Source of the DNA: Pirellula staleyi DSM 6068
GTDB taxonomy: Bacteria; Planctomycetota; Planctomycetia; Pirellulales; Pirellulaceae
Assembly (NCBI GenBank): GCA_945900945.1
Contig: CAMDKL010000046.1
Coordinates: 1 to 37,491 of the forward strand
Direction of reading: 5' to 3'
Length of the DNA stretch: 37,491 nucleotides
This document shows positions 8,442 to 16,897 of the stretch, in pieces; positions within the stretch are counted from its first letter, which is position 1; the number at the start of each line of letters is the position of its first letter. The translations under genes and the position numbers were made by a program. Under the pieces are notes generated by a model that was not told the DNA's origin, made no database searches, and saw only the letters and a program-made list of their open reading frames with translations.

Positions 8442-9713
8442 TTAATCGTTCACTGTAACAACAATCGACTCGATTGCAGCGTGGCCCGACTTGCGAAAAG
8501 GTCGTGGAAGTGGTTGTGCAATCCCTTTCTCATCGATCGTGCGGCAACGAAAAATGTATTCGCCCGCAGAGACTCCTGGAAGAACAACGGCCCAATGCGC
8601 ATTGGTGAATCGAATGGGCCAACTCTTGGGTAGGCCATTTTCGTCAAAGCCATGCGTTTTCGCGGGCACTTTGTTGTCGGTTAGGCCAGTCCAAATTGTT
8701 GGGGCAGGCAGTAACTCGGCATCACTCCAAGGTCCGAGTGTAAAATGGGGATCATCCACTGGCCTTGAAACGGTCTTCGATTCCATTGAGACTTGGACCT
8801 TGGACAATCCGGCAATACCGACCTGGGCATAGCCTGATACAGGGATCGGTTCACCGGACTTTACTTGTTTCGGAATCGAAAGCGTTGCGGCAAATGTTTT
8901 CAGTGAACTATCTACGTCGTTATTTTGCTCGGCATACGTATCGTTTGCATGTGCTAGATTTGTCAAAACGAGATGCGATAGCCACTTAATCGATTTGAAA
9001 CCGTAAGCGTCCGGTACGACGATTCGCACTGGCCCGCCACGTTCTGAATCCAGCCACTGGCCATTTAGTTTGTAACATAAAATGACGGGCGGCAAATCGA
9101 ATGGGTCCTCAAATACGCGACCGATGGGGAGCGAACTGCGAAACATTTGTTTGGGATCATCGTTGTGGTATCCATAGTAGAAAACGCGGCGAAGGTTTTC
9201 GGTCGGTTGCGTTAGCCATATCACTTCACGCAGCGGCACTCCTTCCCACAGTCCCATCCCAAGTGGGCAACCGACATTCAAACAAGTCATGACTTTTGGG
9301 AATCGAACCGCGTGCTTTTCTCCTAGCTTTAGGAGCGCGTCGAAATCAAAAGCGGTATCACTTGCATTTGTCAATGGTTTGCCAAGCGTGGCAGGAAAAT
9401 CGGGATCCGAGATGACCTCTAGTTTCCACGTATCGCGGGTCAGACCGACCTCGCGTTTCTTATCCTCAGCTAACGAATGGGGGAGCGGCTTGCCTCGCGA
9501 AACATCGCGAAAGTCTTCCGGTGGCGTAAAGTAGGGCTCTCGTTTCGCGCCCGCTTTATCCGGTTTCTGTTTTTTAATTGGTTTTGCAACTTTCTCATCG
9601 TCCGCAAATGCGTGCATGACCCACTGGGTTGCCGACAATCCGCAAATCCCGAGTTGTAAAAAATATCGACGCGCTAAACGAAAGTGCTCATCGACGAATT
9701 CATGTTGGTCCAT
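8442..9713 (-). CDS. Sulfite-oxidase-like molybdopterin enzyme, Tat-exported
   Basis: A 423-residue molybdopterin oxidoreductase of the sulfite oxidase superfamily, with an N-terminal Moco-binding domain (about 90-280) and a C-terminal beta-sandwich of the Mo-co dimerisation type (about 290-423). RLARRYFLQLGICG at 12-25 is a twin-arginine signal. Cys144 in VMTCLNVGC is the expected Mo ligand, where plant and animal enzymes have LQCAGN. RGGPVRIVVPDAYGFKSIKW matches the conserved cofactor-contacting block. The stretch after Cys144 (VGCPLGMGLWEGVPLREV) departs from classical sulfite oxidase, so the substrate may differ. I took the ATG at 9713, with AGGAA 8 bp upstream, rather than the TTG at 9731. 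It is convergent with dgkA, and no heme or cytochrome partner sits next to it. Confidence 0.85.
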   Translation of the reverse strand: MDQHEFVDEHFRLARRYFLQLGICGLSATQWVMHAFADDEKVAKPIKKQKPDKAGAKREPYFTPPEDFRDVSRGKPLPHSLAEDKKREVGLTRDTWKLEVISDPDFPATLGKPLTNASDTAFDFDALLKLGEKHAVRFPKVMTCLNVGCPLGMGLWEGVPLREVIWLTQPTENLRRVFYYGYHNDDPKQMFRSSLPIGRVFEDPFDLPPVILCYKLNGQWLDSERGGPVRIVVPDAYGFKSIKWLSHLVLTNLAHANDTYAEQNNDVDSSLKTFAATLSIPKQVKSGEPIPVSGYAQVGIAGLSKVQVSMESKTVSRPVDDPHFTLGPWSDAELLPAPTIWTGLTDNKVPAKTHGFDENGLPKSWPIRFTNAHWAVVLPGVSAGEYIFRCRTIDEKGIAQPLPRPFRKSGHAAIESIVVTVND

Positions 9714-9878
9714 GCTGATATTCCTGAACAAAAAACTAAATCGCTGGCTTCTCGCATTCTATCGCGTTTCGATTACTCCATCGCGTTTCGATTGTACAGT
9801 AGTAAAAAAAAGTGGCAGGAGTCATTGTTTTGAAATTCGGCTTGCCTAGGCTTTAGCCTGTCGCTCTCCTTATAGGAT

Positions 9879-9907
9879 GTCCGGCTGAGGACAGCCGGAC
9901 CTACGTG
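9879..9907. repeat. REP-like palindrome (family 1, CCGG variant)
   Basis: A single 29-bp copy of the same hairpin repeat found at 3857 and 27393, with arms GTCCGGCTG and CAGCCGGAC and the CTACGTG tail. It lies between two minus-strand genes. Just upstream (9845-9860) is a short CTAGGCTTTAGCCTG palindrome that may be a relic of another repeat. Confidence 0.88.
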
Positions 9908-9921
9908 AGAGGGGCGATCCA

Positions 9922-11043
9922 TCAGTGTGCTCGATTGAGCCAGTATTCAAAGAACCGATAGATCTGCTCGTTGGACTCCTCGGTGGGCGTATGTTTCTCG
10001 CGGTTGGTCATGGCAACGCGATCGTCGAAACCGAGCAGACGATTTACTGCAATGGAATGATTTAGAACCGCCCATCGCTTAGGCGGATCTTCTTCGCCTC
10101 CGGAGACCAGAAACGGTCGAGGAGCCATAAGGGCGTGCAGCTCGTGCAAATCACGACCTGTTTCCATCAACGTCTTGTAGGCGCCCGTTCGAGGACTATC
10201 CTCCCGGACTAGGCCCGGTTTGCGAGTAACGGTTGAGTCCAAACCGAGATACCACGGCTCTTGATAGTTAATACTCTCGCGTTTCTCATCGAAAACAATT
10301 CCAGGGTCGGACCACGCCGCACAGGCATATTTGTCCCACAGGCAAGAACCGAACATCGCCCACTTCCCACCATACGAATGCCCCACAATACCGATACGTG
10401 TGGCGTCCACCTCGGGCATCGACGCGAGCGTGTTCCAAGCATTGGCTGCAATGCAACCAAGATAGGAGAGTGGTTGGCATTTCGCTTGTTCGCTCATAAC
10501 GGGTTTACGAGCATCGCCACCAGGTGAACCGATTGCAAGACCTACAAAACCACGCAATGCGAGTTGCCATGCGAAGTCCCGATGCTGGTTTTTGCTAAGA
10601 CCAATACTCGTTTCGGCATCATAGTACGGCACAAACACGGCGGGAAAAGGCCCTGGACCTTTCGGTATGAGCACATAGCCATTGCTAGTTTGATCTGGAG
10701 CGATTTGAACGCGGATTCGGCGTTGCGTGATGTCTCCTCGGGCCGTTGAATCAAGAACAGCCATTTCCGGACGATCAACGATCGATGGCCATGGTCCCAT
10801 TATGCGATGCCAGTCGGTCAGGGTTTCGCCACGCCGTCTTTGCCAATCCTCCGGCGACTTGACAATACTACCATCGTTGAAAAGCAACGGCGATCGCAGA
10901 TCCGCAAGCCTGTTTGCGAAATCAGTCGGCACTTGTGCAAACGGAACGTCCCCTTGAGCCCTTGAAAAAGCGCCCGTCGCGACGACTGCAGCACCAACGC
11001 CTAGTTGCCCGAAAAATTTTCGTCTGCTGGTTTGGTGTTTCAT
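9922..11043 (-). CDS. Tat-exported alpha/beta hydrolase (acetyl-xylan-esterase-like)
   Basis: A 373-residue secreted hydrolase. TSRRKFFGQLGVGAAVVATGA is a clear twin-arginine signal. The nucleophile elbow GHSYGG places the catalytic serine at 223; a Gly-Asp-rich segment FSVGLAIGSPGGDARKP-like precedes it. Near the C-terminus, RPFLVSGGEEDPP probably carries the acidic residue and EKHTPTEESN the histidine. Family resemblance is to the large planctomycete group of abhydrolase/acetyl-xylan-esterase-type proteins, so a carbohydrate esterase or peptidase role is plausible but not shown. I started the gene at the ATG at 11043, because the extra 21 residues upstream would bury the Tat signal. It is divergent from the PepX-like gene across 230 bp in which I see no firm promoter. 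Confidence 0.82.
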   Translation of the reverse strand: MKHQTSRRKFFGQLGVGAAVVATGAFSRAQGDVPFAQVPTDFANRLADLRSPLLFNDGSIVKSPEDWQRRRGETLTDWHRIMGPWPSIVDRPEMAVLDSTARGDITQRRIRVQIAPDQTSNGYVLIPKGPGPFPAVFVPYYDAETSIGLSKNQHRDFAWQLALRGFVGLAIGSPGGDARKPVMSEQAKCQPLSYLGCIAANAWNTLASMPEVDATRIGIVGHSYGGKWAMFGSCLWDKYACAAWSDPGIVFDEKRESINYQEPWYLGLDSTVTRKPGLVREDSPRTGAYKTLMETGRDLHELHALMAPRPFLVSGGEEDPPKRWAVLNHSIAVNRLLGFDDRVAMTNREKHTPTEESNEQIYRFFEYWLNRAH

Positions 11044-11274
11044 GATATTAGAACGACAAATCGTCGGCCTTTCGATAGATGAGACTTCCAACAATAAAAC
11101 CGACAACCAAGTGGCAGCGAAATATCATAGCAGCAGTGAAAACACAAACGACCCCGATTGCAAATGTCAATTTAGCTCGAAAGCAAGCGAAATGGGTAAT
11201 GCATCGTAGAATTGCTTTTTGATTTCAGGTATTTTAGATAACACTATCTGGACTGTATTCTTCATTCTGGTGAA

Positions 11275-13164
11275 ATGACTCCCATGGCTCGCCGTTTTCG
11301 TCCCGACTATTTATGCTCCTGCGCACTAACCGCTCAACGCTCGATCTGGTTGGTTGCAGGCTGGGCAACCTTGAGTATATCGTTATTATCTGCCGAAGAA
11401 AAAGTCGTGCCTGTCTTCGTAGACGGTGAATCCCAGGTCGTGCCGGGCTTTAAGGATTCCAAAGATTGGATTCGCCACGACCTTTGGGTCGAGACGGAAT
11501 TTGATTCCGACGGCGATGGAAAACTAGATCGCATGCATGTCGACGTCACTCGGCCCAAACAAACGGATACTGAGGGCCTAAAGCTTCCGGTCCTATACGA
11601 GTCGAGTCCGTATTTTGCTGGTACGGGCTCGACGGACCCTAAACACTTTTGGAATCCTCGGCATGCGTTAGGAATTAGTCCACCGAAACATGATGACCCG
11701 CCCGCTTTTAGCGCCAAGTCGAAACGGCCGGTTATCTCGAATTCTCTAACCACGCAGTGGGTGCCTCGTGGCTTTATCGTCGTCCATTCGTCCTCGCCCG
11801 GCACAGGACTGTCTCAGGGTTGCCCAACTGTCGGTGGTGGCAATGAATCATTGGCACCCAAGGCTGTAATCGATTGGCTTTGTAGTCGAGCAAAAGGATT
11901 TACTGAAATCGACGGCACGGAACCAGTAAATGCATTTTGGTCCACTGGAAAAGTTGGAATGACGGGCACTTCGTACAACGGAACTCTTCCGCTTGCCGCA
12001 GCCACTACCGGCGTTGCAGGGCTCGAGGCAATCATACCGATCGCGCCGAATACATCGTATTATCATTACTATCGGTCGAACGGCCTCGTGCGCCACCCTG
12101 GCGGATACATGGGCGAAGACATCGACGTTCTTTACAATTTCATTCATAGTGGAAATGAAAGTCACCGCGATCATTGTGACTGCGAAGTACGTGACAAAGA
12201 GATGGCGAATGGACAAGATCGTATCACCGGTGATTACAACGATTTTTGGTCGGGAAGAGACTATCTCAACGCTATGGGCCCAATGCATGCAGCCTTGCTG
12301 ATGTCGCATGGTTTCAACGACTGGAATGTTGTCCCCGAACATAGCGTCCGCATATACGAAGCTGCGAAGGCGAAAGGACTACCTGTTCAATTCTATTGTC
12401 ATCAAGGAGGCCACGGTGGCGAACCGCCGCTGAAGATGATGAATCGTTGGTTTACAAGGTACCTTCACGGAGTGGACAACGGCGTCGAGAAAGATCCGCG
12501 ATCGTGGATTGTTCGAGAAACCGATAAACGAACTGACCCCACGGCGTATGGGGATTATCCGCATCCCGACGCTCAGTCCGTGTCCTTGTATCTGACTAAG
12601 GGCGGAAACGATCGAGGCGGATTGTCGACAACGCCACAGTCTGAGTCAGAATGCGAAACAATCGTCGATGACGCTTCCATGCTCGGGGCAAAATTGGCAC
12701 AAGCAGAGTCCTCCAAAAATCGATTGCTGTTCGAAACCCCCGAACTTATTGAACCGCTACATATCTCGGGCTATGCAAAGATCAGAATCCGATTGGCATC
12801 GAGCAAGCCAGCAGCCAATCTAACGGTTTGGTTGGTTTCGCTTCCGTGGATTGAGGACTCCAAGGGTAGGATTACGGACAACCTGATTACGCGGGGTTGG
12901 GCTGACCCTCAAAACCACCGATCGTTAACGGAGAGCGAACCACTTATTCCCAATCAGTTTTATGACGTGACTTTCTCACTTCAACCAGACGATCAAATCA
13001 TTCCGGTTGGCGAAAAAATTGGTCTCATGATCTTTTCGAGCGATAGGGAGTTTACGTTGCTGCCTGAACCAGGAACGGAACTCACAGTCAAACTCAAAGA
13101 GACTCTGTTGGAGTTACCCGTTGTGGGAGGAAAGACCGCCTACCTAAAAGCTGTGGCTAGGTAG
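11275..13164 (+). CDS. Secreted Xaa-Pro dipeptidyl-peptidase (S15/PepX-like)
   Basis: A 629-residue serine peptidase of the S15/CocE family that would release X-Pro dipeptides. An uncleaved or Sec signal is likely at about 22-42. DSDGDGKLDRMHVDV resembles the calcium-binding-like loop seen at the start of PepX catalytic domains. The nucleophile Ser233 is in MTGTSYNGT, the probable acid is Asp349 in SHGFNDWNV, and the base is His380 in HQGGHGGEP. NGLVRHPGGYMGEDIDVL is the block typical of PepX rather than cocaine esterase. The last 200 residues form the usual jelly-roll C-terminal domain. The ATG at 11275 was kept; an ATG three codons later is equally possible because neither has a good ribosome site. 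It is convergent with the SDR gene 27 bp away. Confidence 0.9.
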   Translation: MTPMARRFRPDYLCSCALTAQRSIWLVAGWATLSISLLSAEEKVVPVFVDGESQVVPGFKDSKDWIRHDLWVETEFDSDGDGKLDRMHVDVTRPKQTDTEGLKLPVLYESSPYFAGTGSTDPKHFWNPRHALGISPPKHDDPPAFSAKSKRPVISNSLTTQWVPRGFIVVHSSSPGTGLSQGCPTVGGGNESLAPKAVIDWLCSRAKGFTEIDGTEPVNAFWSTGKVGMTGTSYNGTLPLAAATTGVAGLEAIIPIAPNTSYYHYYRSNGLVRHPGGYMGEDIDVLYNFIHSGNESHRDHCDCEVRDKEMANGQDRITGDYNDFWSGRDYLNAMGPMHAALLMSHGFNDWNVVPEHSVRIYEAAKAKGLPVQFYCHQGGHGGEPPLKMMNRWFTRYLHGVDNGVEKDPRSWIVRETDKRTDPTAYGDYPHPDAQSVSLYLTKGGNDRGGLSTTPQSESECETIVDDASMLGAKLAQAESSKNRLLFETPELIEPLHISGYAKIRIRLASSKPAANLTVWLVSLPWIEDSKGRITDNLITRGWADPQNHRSLTESEPLIPNQFYDVTFSLQPDDQIIPVGEKIGLMIFSSDREFTLLPEPGTELTVKLKETLLELPVVGGKTAYLKAVAR

Positions 13165-13191
13165 TGGCCGATCGCGCCGCGATTGTGCTGC

Positions 13192-13974
13192 TCAATGCTT
13201 CACGGCAAAGTCGGCCAACACGGTGGCGACGGTGCGGGGGGCAAAGCGGAGCAGCAGATTTAGACTTTTATAGAGGATACCGGGCACAACGAGCGTTTTT
13301 CCTCGCAGCACACCTGCGATGCCTGCTCTGGCAACGCTCCTGCGATTCAGCATTAGCATCCGCACTAGGAAGGTCGGTTTCTGGCCAGCGGTGTCGAAGA
13401 ATTCGGAATCAAAAAAACCGGGACAGAGCGCACAAACACGTACCTGATGACTTCGTAAACCGTGATTCAGCGCTTGGGAAAATGCCAAGACGTAAGCTTT
13501 TGTTCCGGAATAGACTGCGTAATCAGGCGTGGGCTGGATGGCGGAAAACGAAGCAACATTAAGAATGTAGCCGCCTCCCGCCTGCGCCATCTGTTCGGCG
13601 AACAGTCGTGTTAACGTGGTCAACGACGTGAGGTTTACTTGGATCATCGATTGAATGTCTGGGAGCGACTGCGAATGGAAGGCTCCAAAATGTCCCAGGC
13701 CTGCGTTGTTGACCAGCAACCTGACTGGCAAAGAAAGTACTCGGAACTTGTCGAAAAGTTGCTGAGCACCGTCAGGATTGCCGAGATCAGCTACGAGCAC
13801 TTCGACGTGAATCGAAAAGCGTGCTGTAAGTTCACTTTTCAATTCCTCTAGCCGATCTCGTCGGCGAGCCGTCAGAATCAAGTCGTAGCCACGATCGGCC
13901 AATTCGCTTGCAAAATCGGCGCCTATTCCACTGCTTGCGCCCGTTACGAGGGCCCATCCGAGTTTGGACGACAT
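13192..13974 (-). CDS. Short-chain dehydrogenase/reductase
   Basis: A 260-residue classical SDR, an NAD(P)H-dependent oxidoreductase of unknown substrate. TGASSGIG is at 11-18, NNAG at 89-92, the catalytic serine near 142, and YxxxK at Tyr155-Lys159. TARRRDRLEEL after the second strand, with basic residues, suggests NADPH preference. The C-terminal part resembles the fatty-acyl/steroid-type SDRs (DltE/YqjQ-like group). The ATG at 13974 has GGAG 9 bp upstream; the longer frame adds 14 unlike residues. It is divergent from the epimerase gene (147 bp), and a TATAAT-like hexamer on the minus strand is near 14030. It may serve the same pathway as the epimerase/acyltransferase pair, which is inference. 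Confidence 0.92.
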   Translation of the reverse strand: MSSKLGWALVTGASSGIGADFASELADRGYDLILTARRRDRLEELKSELTARFSIHVEVLVADLGNPDGAQQLFDKFRVLSLPVRLLVNNAGLGHFGAFHSQSLPDIQSMIQVNLTSLTTLTRLFAEQMAQAGGGYILNVASFSAIQPTPDYAVYSGTKAYVLAFSQALNHGLRSHQVRVCALCPGFFDSEFFDTAGQKPTFLVRMLMLNRRSVARAGIAGVLRGKTLVVPGILYKSLNLLLRFAPRTVATVLADFAVKH

Positions 13975-14120
13975 GTTTTCGGCTCCGCAATAATCGTGTT
14001 TAAACAATTGACACAAATCTATCGATTATACTAAAACAAGTTTTTTCGGTAGCTGGTTTGCCTCAATAACCGCGTGGTGCGGTACGCGGCAGGGATTGTT
14101 CTAAAACGCCAACTTCATCC

Positions 14121-15098
14121 ATGTTGAAAAGGATTGCGATCACCGGCAGTTCGGGGTACTTGGGAACCAAGTTGATTGAGTACGCGCGCGCGGAGTTTCC
14201 TGGAGTTCAGATTCTGGGACTTGACATCAAACCGCCGACTAAAACTGCCGTGGATGTGTTTGTGCAAGCCGATATTCGCAGCCCAGAAGTGACACTCGCC
14301 TTGCGAGCTTTCTCGCCGGACACGGTCATTCACGCTGCATTTGTGTTTCAACCTATGCACGACGACGGCTTAATGCGGTCTATTAATGTCGACGGCTGTC
14401 GAAATCTTCTGTCGGCGGTGGCCGAACTTCAGCCGACTCGCTGCCATCTGGTTTCCAGTGCCACCGCATATGGGGCCTGGCCGGACAATGCAATTCCCAT
14501 CCCAGAAGATTGGCCAGTACGCGGCAGACCAGAATTTCGTTACTCGGCCGACAAAGCAGAGGTCGAAAAAATTGTCTTACAGTTTGCAATCGAGCAGCCA
14601 TCGGTGGAGGTGAGTTGGACTCGACCTGCGGTCATCGTCGGTCCTAACATGGACAACTATGTTCGACGATTTATTTTTGGGATGCCATTACTCGTGCGAT
14701 TGGATGGCTGTGACACACCGTTGCAATTTGTTCACGAGGACGATGTAACATCAGCGATCTTTACCATCTTAAAGCGCAACGGACGCGGGTCATTCAATGT
14801 GGGGCCGAACGATTGGTTGACTTCTTCTGACATTGCAAAAGCTACGCAACGGCGAGTGATTTCGTTACCGTTTTGGTTGGCTCGTTATATGACGAGAGTG
14901 GCTTGGTGGTTACGTCTTCCGGTACACGAATTTCCGTGTGGTTTTTTGTATTTTTGCCGCTACCCGTGGGTCGTTCAGTCTGATCGTCTAACATCTGAAT
15001 TGGGGTTTTGCTTTCAATATAGTTGCCGCGAAACTTTGGATTTGTTCCTGGCGAATCCTACGCAGCAAAAACAAAACACGAAAGCTGCTCGCCAATGA
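14121..15098 (+). CDS. NAD-dependent epimerase/dehydratase (extended SDR)
   Basis: A 325-residue extended SDR. The Rossmann motif GSSGYLG is at 9-15, the next acidic residue LDIKPP suggests NAD binding, and the active site YSADK gives Tyr141/Lys145. FVHEDDVTSAIFTIL near 210 is the usual epimerase landmark. The acidic/aromatic C-terminal half has no clear subgroup, so sugar epimerase, dihydroflavonol-reductase-like and sterol-dehydrogenase-like roles all remain possible. The stop TGA (15096-15098) overlaps the ATG of the next gene (15095-15097), which is strong evidence of translational coupling. The two products therefore probably act in one pathway. The pair lies divergent from another SDR. 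Confidence 0.9.
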   Translation: MLKRIAITGSSGYLGTKLIEYARAEFPGVQILGLDIKPPTKTAVDVFVQADIRSPEVTLALRAFSPDTVIHAAFVFQPMHDDGLMRSINVDGCRNLLSAVAELQPTRCHLVSSATAYGAWPDNAIPIPEDWPVRGRPEFRYSADKAEVEKIVLQFAIEQPSVEVSWTRPAVIVGPNMDNYVRRFIFGMPLLVRLDGCDTPLQFVHEDDVTSAIFTILKRNGRGSFNVGPNDWLTSSDIAKATQRRVISLPFWLARYMTRVAWWLRLPVHEFPCGFLYFCRYPWVVQSDRLTSELGFCFQYSCRETLDLFLANPTQQKQNTKAARQ

Positions 15099-16423
15099 TT
15101 TGGCCGTTGCAATTGACCGTGATGGAGCAACTGCTGCTCGCCGAGGATCGCCCGTCGTATCCGTGGATATTTTTCTTGCGACTTCGATTTTCCGGCCTAT
15201 TGAATGAGTTGGTCGCTCGAACCGCGATGCTAGCCGTGTTGCCTCGACACCCGCTGCTCAATTCGGTCATTCGGAACAAAAGTTGGGGGCGAGCGGAATG
15301 GGTGGCGGCAGAAAACCAAGTTCCGGATTTTCAATCTGTCGAGCGAGCGACGGGCGACGATTTTCCCACGTGCTCGTTTTTGGATTTGACCAAGGAGATT
15401 GGACTGCGCGTGCGATTTGTAACGTGCGGCGAGAAAACTGAAGTCGTCTTGCAAATGCATCACGCCGTTTGCGATGGTTTGGGAGCTCTCAGTTTCATCA
15501 ACGATTGGCTGATCGCTTATGCACTTGAAATCGGCGTGGACCCCATCGCTATTTCGTTTCCAAAACGTAACGAACAGAGGTTGCGATTGCGCGGCAAGTT
15601 TGGGCTAACATTCTGGAAGATTTTACGCATGTCGCGAAAGCAAATCCTCGGCCTGCAGGGCGTACGCGATTTTCTCAAAAATAAACCGACACCGCTAATT
15701 CCATTCGCTGCACGAGCGCCGAGCAAAACGGTGCCAAATCAATACCCTGCCATCCTGACGCACAATTTATCCAGCGAGGAGACCACTCGTCTAGCACAGG
15801 CCAGCAAACATCAAGGCGTTACTGTAAATGATTTACTGATCCAGAGTTTGTTGGTGGGGATCGGCAAATGGCAACGTCAAAACGGGTTTTATGATCCGAA
15901 TCGCTGCCTCAGGATAATGATTCCGATGAGTCTCCGGAGTCAAGAGGACTACGAAACTCCGGCCTCAAACATAGTCAGCTCGATTTTTGTAGATCGATGC
16001 GGAGCGGACAGTGATGATCCAAAGCGATTGTTGCAATCGATCCACGATCAAATGCAGACCATTAAGCAGAATGCGTTAGGGTTCACTTTTATCTTTTCAT
16101 TGCACTGTCGACACAGGTTGCCCGGTGGAGTAGCCAAGGCAGTACGCAGCGAACAGTGTACGATCTCCAGCATCCTCACCAATCTCGGCCCGATATTACG
16201 CCATTCACCACTGCCGAGGGACGAGCAAGGCAGACTATTGCTCGGTGATTTGGCGCTGGAACAGTTCGATTTTGCCGCTCCGCTGCGGCCCTATCTGTGT
16301 GCGTCCTTTGCCGTGGCCACCTATGCCAATCGACTTGGGATTGGCATGCAGTATGACCCAATCGCGATGAGCGAGTCACATGCGCGGGATCTATTGGCCA
16401 GTTTTGTGCGGCAAATAGTCTAA
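15095..16423 (+). CDS. HHxxxDG acyltransferase (condensation/wax-ester-synthase-like)
   Basis: A 442-residue protein of the condensation-domain superfamily, which transfers acyl groups from CoA or carrier protein to an alcohol or amine. HHAVCDG at 122-128 holds the catalytic histidine (His123) and structural Asp127. VMEQLLLAEDRPSYP at the N-terminus and SNIVSSIFVDRCG-like sequence in the second half follow the CoA-dependent acyltransferase fold. There is no carrier protein or adenylation domain here, so it is a stand-alone acyltransferase like PapA, alcohol acetyltransferases or wax synthases. I chose the ATG at 15095 because it overlaps the upstream stop as ATGA; the longer frame from 15023 lies inside the epimerase. 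The acceptor might be a product of the coupled epimerase/dehydratase, which is an inference from the gene overlap only. Confidence 0.8.
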   Translation: MIWPLQLTVMEQLLLAEDRPSYPWIFFLRLRFSGLLNELVARTAMLAVLPRHPLLNSVIRNKSWGRAEWVAAENQVPDFQSVERATGDDFPTCSFLDLTKEIGLRVRFVTCGEKTEVVLQMHHAVCDGLGALSFINDWLIAYALEIGVDPIAISFPKRNEQRLRLRGKFGLTFWKILRMSRKQILGLQGVRDFLKNKPTPLIPFAARAPSKTVPNQYPAILTHNLSSEETTRLAQASKHQGVTVNDLLIQSLLVGIGKWQRQNGFYDPNRCLRIMIPMSLRSQEDYETPASNIVSSIFVDRCGADSDDPKRLLQSIHDQMQTIKQNALGFTFIFSLHCRHRLPGGVAKAVRSEQCTISSILTNLGPILRHSPLPRDEQGRLLLGDLALEQFDFAAPLRPYLCASFAVATYANRLGIGMQYDPIAMSESHARDLLASFVRQIV

Positions 16424-16508
16424 TTCACATCGATGGGCAGAATAGGAGCACCTGTACATAAGTAAACTGGCATAACCATCACCCGTCGACACAGACGGAG
16501 AAACGAGC

Positions 16509-16738
16509 ATGGATTTACAAGATTTACAGGATGATCGTCGATCCGACTACCAGTCCGGAGAAATCACTGAGAAAATCATCGGTGGTGCATTCGAAGCCAT
16601 CAGGCTGCAAAGGCGATCGCTCCCGAGCACCAGGCCCAGATTATTAACACCCTAAAGGCAACTGGAATCGAGGTCGGCCTGCTGATCCATTTTGGCAATC
16701 CGAAACTTGAAACCAAACGATTCACACGACACAGGTGA
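16509..16738 (+). pseudogene. Decayed GxxExxY protein gene (internal deletion)
   Basis: From the ATG at 16509 the frame reads EITEKIIGGAFEAI, the start of GxxExxY proteins (PF13366-type), and then stops at TAA after about 49 codons. Shifting frame from about 16610 gives KAIAPEHQAQIINTLKATG, GIEVGLLIHFGNPKLE and TKRFTR with a TGA at 16736-16738, which is the C-terminus of the same family. The middle of the protein, including the Y motif, is missing, so an internal deletion with a frameshift has occurred. The first codons (MDLQDLQDD) are the translated repeat-like leader. The function of intact members is unknown. Confidence 0.75.
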
Positions 16739-16780
16739 ATCTAACAGCGAATTGAAATCATCCTGTGCATCCTGTCTATC
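16512..16780. repeat. Imperfect inverted repeats flanking the GxxExxY relic
   Basis: The left arm, 16512-16535, consists of GATTTACA-like units ending ACAGGATGAT. The right arm, 16757-16780, begins ATCATCCTGT and is the reverse complement at 19 of 24 positions. They bracket the pseudogene coding remnant, the left arm being inside its first codons and the right arm about 20 bp after its stop. This suggests the gene moved or was kept as a cassette bounded by these arms. Confidence 0.65.
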
Positions 16781-16897
16781 GATGTTACTTTGTTCTTTAA
16801 CCTATCGGCTTGCAGTTAGTGTTCATCAGCGGTTTCCCGAGTTCTCCCTGTAACTAAGACCTGAAAGGATGGCGACGCAGCGGATGACTGATTCTGC

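Noticed and set aside
13999-14037. Plus-strand TTGACA with TATACT near 14006-14030
   Set aside because: The spacing between the hexamers is about 13 bp, too short for a normal sigma-70 promoter.
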